Of a stretch of DNA of 30,784 nucleotides, positions 25,404 to 30,784 are shown in pieces. Position 1 is the stretch's first letter, and each line of letters begins with the position of its first letter. Below the pieces are notes generated by a model. The model was given only the letters and a program-made list of their open reading frames with translations, was not told the origin of the DNA and searched no databases. A program made the translations under genes and the position numbers. This DNA is from an uncultured Colwellia sp. (GTDB taxonomy: Bacteria > Pseudomonadota > Gammaproteobacteria > Enterobacterales > Alteromonadaceae), in contig CAJWBY010000036.1 of the NCBI GenBank assembly GCA_913020705.1, positions 1 through 30,784 on the forward strand, given 5' to 3'.

Positions 25404-26030
25404 CTATTTAAATCCGGTTGCAACTAAATATACTTCTCGTGAACGAGCACGCGATGAATCTGGTTTACGTGTTTTTACCGTTTTAAATGCGCTTCTTAAA
25501 TCTTTCATAAACTCTTCAAAGCCTGCTCCTTGAAATACTTTAACAACGAATGCACCATTTTTCTTCAATACCTGATTACACATATCTAATGCTAGCTCAA
25601 CAAGATACATACTTCTTGCTGCATCAGCACCATCATTACCCGTAAAGTTTGCAGCCATATCAGACATAACTACATCTATATTTTTTCCATCGATGCGTGA
25701 TAATAATGTATCAAGAACAGGCTCTTCTCTAAAATCCCCCTGGAGAAAATCAACACCAGCAATTGGATCCATTGAAAGAATATCACAAGCAATAATTTGA
25801 CCATTATCACCTATAGCTTTCACCGCATATTCAGACCAACCACCAGGTGCAGCGCCTAAGTCGACTACTTTCATTCCTTTTTTAATCAACTTATCTTTTT
25901 GATTTATTTCTTCTATTTTAAAATAAGCTCTCGAACGAACGCCTAGTTTTTGAGCCTTTTTTACGTATTCATCATCGAAATGCTCTTGCATCCAACGAGT
26001 ACTGCTATTACTTAATTTTTTTTTACTCAT
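25404..26030 (-). CDS. rlmE: 23S rRNA (uridine-2'-O-)-methyltransferase RlmE
   Basis: A 208-residue SAM-dependent methyltransferase (FtsJ/RrmJ) that methylates U2552 of 23S rRNA in E. coli. The catalytic set falls at the E. coli positions Lys38, Asp124, Lys164 and Glu199, with the SAM motif [12 protein letters not shown] from residue 57. It is divergent from yhbY and followed by ftsH, as in E. coli. Confidence 0.97.
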   Translation of the reverse strand: MSKKKLSNSSTRWMQEHFDDEYVKKAQKLGVRSRAYFKIEEINQKDKLIKKGMKVVDLGAAPGGWSEYAVKAIGDNGQIIACDILSMDPIAGVDFLQGDFREEPVLDTLLSRIDGKNIDVVMSDMAANFTGNDGADAARSMYLVELALDMCNQVLKKNGAFVVKVFQGAGFEEFMKDLRSAFKTVKTRKPDSSRARSREVYLVATGFK

Positions 26031-26147
26031 TAATTTAACTTAATTAATTTGTGATTAATGTAAAACGATTTAACGTTTTATTAGTATTACAGAGTAGATG
26101 GAGGTAAAATAGTATTAATTCAAGCTAACTTGTAACGAAAATTGTTA

Positions 26148-26444
26148 ATGAGCCTAAATAAAAAACAAATACAATATTTAAAAGGTCTTGCGCATCCATT
26201 AAAACCAGTGGTTTTATTGGGTAACAACGGCTTAACAGAGGCAGTAGTTGCCGAGATTGATTATTCTTTAAATCATCATGAATTAATCAAAATCAAAATA
26301 CCTACTGATGATCGTGATAATAAAGCCTTAATTGTTGAAGCTATATGCCGCGAAACATCATCAATAAAGATTCAAGTGATTGGTAAAACGTTAGTTATTT
26401 ATCGTCAATCACCAGAAAAGAAAATAAGAATTCCAAAAATATAA
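26148..26444 (+). CDS. yhbY: YhbY, CRM-domain ribosome assembly RNA-binding protein
   Basis: A 98-residue single CRM domain. The start LAHPLKPVVLLGNNGLTEAV matches E. coli YhbY almost residue for residue and includes the GxxG RNA-binding loop. The protein binds pre-50S particles in E. coli. The frame begins with TTG at 26142, but the ATG at 26148 matches the E. coli N-terminus. The divergent rlmE neighbour is the conserved context; greA, which follows in E. coli, is replaced here by a rhodanese gene. Confidence 0.94.
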   Translation: MSLNKKQIQYLKGLAHPLKPVVLLGNNGLTEAVVAEIDYSLNHHELIKIKIPTDDRDNKALIVEAICRETSSIKIQVIGKTLVIYRQSPEKKIRIPKI

Positions 26445-26461
26445 TTTGGTCAGTCTTATTT

Positions 26462-26485
26462 AAAAGAGCTTCGGCTCTTTTTTTA
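26462..26485 (+). terminator. Intrinsic terminator after yhbY
   Basis: A perfect stem AAAAGAGC and GCTCTTTT around a TTCG tetraloop, followed by more T residues, lies 17 bases after the yhbY stop. Confidence 0.93.
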
Positions 26486-26598
26486 TGTCTAAAATTTACA
26501 TAATCCCCTTCACCAATCTTTTAATCATTACATCATTGACAACTAAATTAGCAAATACTAATATAATAGCCATCAAATAGATTTTAAAGCTGGGTAAA

Positions 26599-26952
26599 AT
26601 GCTAAAAACAATCCCTGAACTCATGTCTGAAATTAGACAGACAATCAAGACAACATCAGCAAAAGATGCCTATGAATATGCACTAAAAGAAAAATGTATA
26701 TTCATTGATGTACGAGAGCCAAAAGAAGTAGCTGACAGCCCTGTAAAAAATTCTATTAATTTGCCTAGAGGTATCTTAGAGATGAACATTACAAACTGCA
26801 CTATCGATGAAAACCATGCTATTTTTCTTCATTGTGCCACAGGTGGTCGTGCAAGTTTTGCTGCAGAGCAATTAACACGACTAGGTTATACAAATGTTAG
26901 TGCTATTATTTGTCCGCATAATGATGTTTGTAAAGCACAAAAAATAAGTTAA
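26599..26952 (+). CDS. Single-domain rhodanese-like sulfurtransferase
   Basis: A 117-residue rhodanese domain with the FIDVREPKEV stretch and the active-site loop HCATGGR containing Cys79, which would carry the persulfide. No signal peptide is visible, so it is cytoplasmic. It probably moves sulfane sulfur, but the partner is unknown. It is transcribed alone, with a terminator on each side (26462-26485 and 26992-27023). Confidence 0.88.
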   Translation: MLKTIPELMSEIRQTIKTTSAKDAYEYALKEKCIFIDVREPKEVADSPVKNSINLPRGILEMNITNCTIDENHAIFLHCATGGRASFAAEQLTRLGYTNVSAIICPHNDVCKAQKIS

Positions 26953-26991
26953 CTAAAACGAAATTGTTAATTTTAATAATATAAAAATAAT

Positions 26992-27023
26992 AAAGGCTAG
27001 ATAACACTCATTATCTAGCCTTT
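26992..27023. terminator. Bidirectional terminator between rhodanese and ComEA-like genes
   Basis: A perfect 13-bp stem, AAAGGCTAGATAA at 26992-27004 and TTATCTAGCCTTT at 27011-27023, with a 6-base loop lies between two convergent genes. A-rich and T-rich flanks allow it to work in both directions. Confidence 0.92.
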
Positions 27024-27043
27024 CTTTTAGTTAGGATTAAAAC

Positions 27044-27349
27044 CTAAATAATTAATTTTGTTTTATTCTGTGCAAGAATTTTTTCGCCAATACCATTAAC
27101 ATTTAACAAATCATCCACGGATATAAATTTACCATTATCATTTCTATATTTGATGATCGCCTTCGCTTTTTTCATGCCTACTCCCTTCAATAAAGATAGA
27201 GCTTTACTGTCGGCACTATTAATATCAATGCGCTCTAACGCTTGAGTAGTTTTTAGAGCAATATTATTATCTTTAGTATTTTCAGCAGAGCTTATAGAAG
27301 AAAAAATAAAGAATAGACAAATAAATATAATTTTTGAAACTTTAATCAT
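27044..27349 (-). CDS. ComEA-like helix-hairpin-helix DNA-binding protein, exported
   Basis: A 101-residue small protein with an N-terminal signal sequence (IIFICLFFIFSSISSAE) and two helix-hairpin-helix motifs in the C-terminal half (INSADSKALSLLKGVGMKKAK and LLNVNGIGEKIL). This is the layout of periplasmic ComEA proteins that bind incoming DNA in natural transformation, although short HhH proteins of this type are often of untested function. The frame opens at 27376, but AAGGA placed six bases before the ATG at 27349 favours that start. No other competence gene is nearby. Confidence 0.88.
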   Translation of the reverse strand: MIKVSKIIFICLFFIFSSISSAENTKDNNIALKTTQALERIDINSADSKALSLLKGVGMKKAKAIIKYRNDNGKFISVDDLLNVNGIGEKILAQNKTKLII

Positions 27350-27484
27350 GATCATTCCTTTTGTTATAATTTCCATTACATCTCAAGAAGCAATAAAATG
27401 TTAATACTTTATTGCCGAGATGTTAATAGGTTTAGGATCAGATCTTCTGTTTGTCAATGTGCTATCGAAAATTAAACTAAATTA

Positions 27485-28186
27485 TTAAGTCAATTTGAGT
27501 GATGAATTAATAGACTGTAAAACCATCTGTGGATTTTCAGCTTTAGTTATAGGTCTTCCAATCACTAGATAATCCACGCCAACCGCGATTGCTTGAGCGG
27601 GTGTCATAATTCGTTTTTGGTCATCACTTGGAGTTCCTGCAGGTCTTATTCCCGGAGTGATGAGTTTAAAATCGTTACCTAAATTTGTTTTTAAACTTTC
27701 AGCTTCCCATGCTGAGCAGACTACACCATCTAAGCCAGCTTCTTTCGTTAGTTTGGCTAATGCCATCACTTGTTCAGCAGGAGATTTAGTAATACCTAAC
27801 CCCAGTAAGTCTTCTTCTCCCATACTTGTCAAAACAGTTACAGCAATAAGTAGTGGAGCTTTATCTCCATATATGTCTAATGCTTGCTTAGCTTTAATCA
27901 TCATTTCACTACCACCACTGGCATGAACATTTACCATCCAAACACCAAGTTCTGCAGCTGCAGTAACTGCTTTAGCGACTGTATTTGGTATATCATGGAA
28001 TTTTAAATCTAAGAATACATCAAAACCACGACTCGTTAATTCCTTTACAAATTCAGGACCAAAATAAGTAAACATTTCTTTGCCAACTTTTAACCGGCAA
28101 TCATTTGGCTGAATTTTATCAACAAATGCTAAAGCATCATCTCTATTATCAAAATCCAGGGCAACAACTACTTTTGCATCATTCAT
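27485..28186 (-). CDS. pyrF: Orotidine 5'-phosphate decarboxylase
   Basis: A 233-residue TIM-barrel enzyme making UMP from OMP. The catalytic cluster [10 protein letters not shown] from residue 60 holds Lys62 and the paired aspartates; Asp11 and Lys33 are also in place, and GIRPAG near the C-terminal part binds phosphate. AAGGAT precedes the ATG. It follows lapB, as in E. coli. Confidence 0.97.
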   Translation of the reverse strand: MNDAKVVVALDFDNRDDALAFVDKIQPNDCRLKVGKEMFTYFGPEFVKELTSRGFDVFLDLKFHDIPNTVAKAVTAAAELGVWMVNVHASGGSEMMIKAKQALDIYGDKAPLLIAVTVLTSMGEEDLLGLGITKSPAEQVMALAKLTKEAGLDGVVCSAWEAESLKTNLGNDFKLITPGIRPAGTPSDDQKRIMTPAQAIAVGVDYLVIGRPITKAENPQMVLQSINSSLKLT

Positions 28187-28224
28187 ATTTTATCCTTAAT
28201 TCTTTAACTCTTTAATCAATAAGG

Positions 28225-28320
28225 TTTGAATTCAAAGTTCTAGGATTCAAGAGCAAAGAAAAAGCACGGAGCTGACGCTAGTCAGTGAGTTCTTTTGATG
28301 CCGCTATTGAGTTTTAGAAC
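28225..28320. repeat. Long imperfect inverted-repeat element between lapB and pyrF
   Basis: The 84-bp stretch 28237-28320 begins GTTCTA and ends TAGAAC. The terminal 17 bases pair with about four mismatches, and inner arms CAAAGAA/TTCTTTTG and CTGAC/GTCAG around GCTA continue the fold. Immediately before it is the 12-bp palindrome TTTGAATTCAAA (28225-28236). It could be a miniature mobile repeat or a structured RNA leader of pyrF. Confidence 0.5.
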
Positions 28321-28334
28321 GGTGAAGTCGAAAA

Positions 28335-29504
28335 TTATTCGCCTTCTAGGCCTCTAACTGGTTTAAGTTGTTCCCAATCATGGCATGAAGGGCAAGCCCA
28401 ATAATGTTTGCTGCTGTTAAACCCACAAGTCCTACAACTATATCGGGGTTTCAAGTTTAAATATGCAGCGATCAAATCATTGATCATATCTAAGTTTTCT
28501 GTATTATCTAGTTCGGTAGAGTTTAACATTTGCATCTTTATGAAGTGCTTAAACCCTTTAATCGTCGGTCGTTTTTTTAACGCCAATAAAATAAATTCTT
28601 TAGATTTTTCTTTGCCAAACTTTGATTCTATATGACTTAAGTATTTTATTAATGCACTAGATCCACCTGTTTCGTCATAAACTTTTTTGATAAATTTGAA
28701 ATACTCGTCATCAGCATTTAATTGACTGTAACAATGATGCATTTTATCAATCACATCAGGAAAGAACTCTTTATCTTGGTGATAAATATCTTGGTAACAC
28801 TTACAAGCTTCATTATATTGTTGATGGTTTTCATAAATTTGAGCTAATAGCCAATTTGCTCGACAAGAATTAGCATCATATGTTAAGGCTAGCTCGAGTA
28901 ATTCAATCACTTCAATAAAGTTATCTTCTTCTAGAGCTCTTGTTGCTAATTCACAATAAAAATTAGCTAAATTATGTAGAAGTTTTTTATCCTTAGTTCT
29001 AACAATTGCCTTTTTATGGCTAATGCCTTTTGACCAATCTTTTGTCGATTGATAAATACGCATTAAATAATCAAGCGACTTTAAACCATAATGTTTAGAT
29101 TTAAGGAGTTTTTCAAACATAGTTTCTGCGCGGTCATACAAGCCAGCACTGAAGAAGTCTTTACCGAGTTCATAAGCTGCTTGTTGCTTATCTTTAGAAG
29201 GTAAGTGTTTTTGTCTAACTAAATGTTCATGTACTTTTAATGCTCGGTCTAGTTCTCCACGGCGACGAAATAAATTGGCCATAGCGAAATGAGCTTCAAC
29301 GGTATCATCTTCAACTTTCAGTGCTTCGAGCAAATAATCAATTGCTTTATCTTGTTGATTAGAAAGTAAGTAATTTAAACCCGTTGAGTATTTAATTGAT
29401 AAAGCTTGCTTAGCAGAATGGTCATTTTGCTTAACACTATTGCGCCCCATGAACCAGCCATAGCCCATTGCAACAGGAAGTAATAAAAACAATAGTTCTA
29501 ACAT
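28335..29504 (-). CDS. lapB: LapB, lipopolysaccharide assembly TPR protein
   Basis: A 389-residue protein with an N-terminal membrane anchor (about residues 1-17), a long array of TPR repeats and a C-terminal rubredoxin-like zinc knuckle with Cys357, Cys360, Cys371 and Cys374. In E. coli LapB (YciM) guides LpxC to FtsH and so sets LPS synthesis. It begins six bases after lapA, clearly one operon. Confidence 0.95.
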   Translation of the reverse strand: MLELLFLLLPVAMGYGWFMGRNSVKQNDHSAKQALSIKYSTGLNYLLSNQQDKAIDYLLEALKVEDDTVEAHFAMANLFRRRGELDRALKVHEHLVRQKHLPSKDKQQAAYELGKDFFSAGLYDRAETMFEKLLKSKHYGLKSLDYLMRIYQSTKDWSKGISHKKAIVRTKDKKLLHNLANFYCELATRALEEDNFIEVIELLELALTYDANSCRANWLLAQIYENHQQYNEACKCYQDIYHQDKEFFPDVIDKMHHCYSQLNADDEYFKFIKKVYDETGGSSALIKYLSHIESKFGKEKSKEFILLALKKRPTIKGFKHFIKMQMLNSTELDNTENLDMINDLIAAYLNLKPRYSCRTCGFNSSKHYWACPSCHDWEQLKPVRGLEGE

Positions 29505-29510
29505 AAAAAT

Positions 29511-29753
29511 TTACACTACTTCTTTAGAAGGTTGATTTTTAGGTTTTATCATACGAATAAATTTCCAAAATAACGAAAAGAGTAATCCTAGGAAAAAGCC
29601 TACAGTGGTGAACAAACTTACCGCTGCAGCAACTGATAATTGACTTTTTGCGATGAGATAGTTCAACGTTATCGTTTGCTCATTCTGCATACCAAAAATA
29701 AAAGCAATAGCTAATAAAATGATAAATACCAATCCTGTAATAATAATACGCAC
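29511..29753 (-). CDS. lapA: LapA, small inner-membrane LPS assembly protein
   Basis: An 80-residue protein with two transmembrane helices (about 3-20 and 40-63), matching LapA (YciS, DUF1049 family). The start is GTG at 29753, with AAAGG nine bases upstream. The operon partner is lapB. The promoter probably lies in the loop of the ihfB terminator just upstream. Confidence 0.92.
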   Translation of the reverse strand: MRIIITGLVFIILLAIAFIFGMQNEQTITLNYLIAKSQLSVAAAVSLFTTVGFFLGLLFSLFWKFIRMIKPKNQPSKEVV

Positions 29754-29786
29754 AAATACATACCTTTAGTGAAAATTAAATTAAAA

Positions 29787-29817
29787 AAAACGGCATACCA
29801 TTATAGCATGCCGTTTT
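29787..29817 (-). terminator. Intrinsic terminator of ihfB
   Basis: A 10-bp stem, AAAACGGCAT and ATGCCGTTTT, has an 11-base loop and is followed on the minus strand by a run of T residues. It lies 17 bases after the ihfB stop. Its loop contains a promoter-like element. Confidence 0.9.
29800..29808 (-). promoter_or_regulatory. Extended -10 promoter element for lapA within terminator loop
   Basis: On the minus strand TGCTATAAT is a perfect extended -10 element, located about 47 bases before the lapA GTG. No good -35 sits at the right spacing, which extended -10 promoters tolerate. It overlaps the ihfB terminator hairpin. Confidence 0.65.
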
Positions 29818-29833
29818 ATCAATAATTCATCGA

Positions 29834-30121
29834 TTACGCTATTGAAAGATTTACTCTTTCACGTAATTCTTTTCCAGGTTTAAAATGAGGAACGTATTTA
29901 CCTGCCAACTCAACTGATTCGCCAGTTTTAGGGTTACGCCCAACACGGGGAGCACGAAAATGTAATGAAAAACTACCAAAACCACGAATTTCAATACGCT
30001 CACCTTTTGACAAGGTTTGCGCCATCATTTCTAAGATTTCTTTAATGGATTGTTCAACATCTTTCGCTGATAAATGACTTAATTTATCCGCTAATCTTTC
30101 AATAAGTTCAGACTTGGTCAT
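29834..30121 (-). CDS. ihfB: Integration host factor subunit beta
   Basis: A 95-residue HU/IHF-family DNA-bending protein that pairs with IHF alpha. It has the body [14 protein letters not shown], the [10 protein letters not shown] core, and the RNPKTGESV beta-arm with the intercalating proline. The frame opens at 30139, but the ATG at 30121 has GGAGG directly upstream and gives the length of E. coli IHF beta. It lies downstream of rpsA, as in E. coli. Confidence 0.97.
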   Translation of the reverse strand: MTKSELIERLADKLSHLSAKDVEQSIKEILEMMAQTLSKGERIEIRGFGSFSLHFRAPRVGRNPKTGESVELAGKYVPHFKPGKELRERVNLSIA

Positions 30122-30184
30122 TTGACCTCCAGTGTTCATTAGTTTGAAGCTAAAAGCACTTCACACTAGTGGATTTTAAACAAA

Positions 30185-30212
30185 GAGAAGCGTTATATTT
30201 CAAACACTTCTC
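30185..30212 (-). terminator. Hairpin after rpsA
   Basis: GAGAAGCGTT at 30185-30194 pairs with AACACTTCTC at 30203-30212 with one mismatch and an 8-base loop. On the minus strand CTTTGTTT follows. It lies 18 bases after the rpsA stop and probably ends or reduces transcription before ihfB. Confidence 0.6.
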
Positions 30213-30229
30213 ACCTGCAAGTGACTAAA

Positions 30230-30784
30230 TTAGTTTTTAGCGTTTTTAAACGCTGCAGCCATTGCACTTAAACCAGTTTCTTCAACTTGGTTTAGGTTAT
30301 CCATAGCTTCGCGCTCTTCTGCTTGGTCTTTAGCTTTGATTGATAAGCTGATAGCACGGTTCTTACGATCCACACCCATAAACTTAGTCTCAACACTATC
30401 GCCAACTGATAATTCAGTAGAGGCATCTTCGATACGCTCACTTGAAATATCTGATACACGCAAGTATCCTTCAACGCCTTCGGCTAATTCAATTTTAGCG
30501 CCTTTAGCATCTACTTCGATAACCTTACCTGTAACAATAGCACCTTTCTTAGTATCTGCAAGGTACTGATTAAACGGATCATCTTCAGTTTGCTTAACAC
30601 CTAAAGAAATACGTTCACGTTCAGGGTCAACTTGTAGTACTACAGCTGAGATTTCATCACCTTTCTTGTATTCACGAACAGCTTCTTCACCGCCAGCCCA
30701 TGAAATGTCAGATAAGTGAACAAGACCATCAATTCCGCCATCAAGACCAATAAAGATACCAAAATCAGTAATTGATTTGATCTT
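30230..30784 (-). CDS. rpsA: 30S ribosomal protein S1, C-terminal part (cut by window edge)
   Basis: The last 184 residues of ribosomal protein S1; the 5' part lies beyond the window. The reading frame is open to the right edge. S1 RNA-binding repeats are visible, with signature pieces [22 protein letters not shown] and YLRVSDIS, and the [17 protein letters not shown] end. S1 helps the ribosome bind mRNAs with weak ribosome sites. The ihfB gene follows, as in E. coli. Confidence 0.96.
   Translation of the reverse strand, partial: KIKSITDFGIFIGLDGGIDGLVHLSDISWAGGEEAVREYKKGDEISAVVLQVDPERERISLGVKQTEDDPFNQYLADTKKGAIVTGKVIEVDAKGAKIELAEGVEGYLRVSDISSERIEDASTELSVGDSVETKFMGVDRKNRAISLSIKAKDQAEEREAMDNLNQVEETGLSAMAAAFKNAKN

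Noticed and set aside
30122..30139. Extended ihfB start at 30139
   Set aside because: GGAGG directly before the ATG at 30121 and the length of E. coli IHF beta support the shorter form.
1..30784. CRISPR array, prophage or intact insertion sequence
   Set aside because: I saw no regularly spaced repeats, no phage structural genes and no transposase with terminal inverted repeats in the window.

Overview
The window looks like chromosomal DNA from a marine gammaproteobacterium of the Alteromonadales, most like Colwellia or Thalassotalea. This is an inference from three things: AT-rich coding, protein sequences close to E. coli and Vibrio orthologues, and conserved blocks (ftsH-folP-glmM-tpiA-secG-tRNA-Leu(GAG); yhbY/rlmE; rpsA-ihfB-lapA-lapB-pyrF). 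No species can be fixed from the sequence alone.

The right part (about 19,540-30,784) is housekeeping DNA, nearly all on the minus strand: the 3' part of rpsA, ihfB, lapA, lapB, pyrF, a small ComEA-like HhH protein, rlmE, ftsH, folP, glmM, tpiA, secG and tRNA-Leu(GAG). yhbY and a rhodanese-domain protein lie on the plus strand. Terminators are easy to see here. One of them, after ihfB, has an extended -10 promoter element in its loop, probably the lapA promoter.

The left part (1-19,140) is an accessory catabolic region in three modules. Module A (167-6092) is a TetR repressor divergent from aldehyde dehydrogenase, flavin monooxygenase, acetoacetate-decarboxylase-like protein and 3-hydroxyacyl-CoA dehydrogenase; two near-identical operator-like sites lie in the divergent spacer. 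Module B (6490-10951, minus strand) is an operon for an acyl-CoA synthetase, MaoC hydratase, SDR 3-hydroxyacyl-CoA dehydrogenase and thiolase, that is, a beta-oxidation turn of the MFE-2 type. Module C (12595-16554, minus strand) is a possible operon for a secreted class A acid phosphatase, aldehyde dehydrogenase, iron alcohol dehydrogenase and hot-dog thioesterase. Between B and C lies a gene for an unusual double-length TetR protein with two DNA-binding domains. The first genes of B and C are preceded by the same bipartite motif, a 15-bp palindrome plus an 8-bp box at identical spacing, so B and C look like one regulon. A secreted octaheme cytochrome with TPR repeats lies next to module C.

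The left edge carries a decayed, internally deleted second copy of the thiolase/SDR gene pair. Module A is therefore flanked by direct repeats of thiolase sequence (92% identical over 138 bp by hand count), which is evidence of duplication and insertion or deletion in this region.

The most notable candidate for something undescribed is the two-operon regulon with the tandem TetR protein, in which a periplasmic phosphatase is tied to alcohol and aldehyde oxidation, CoA activation and beta-oxidation. The substrate cannot be read from the sequence.
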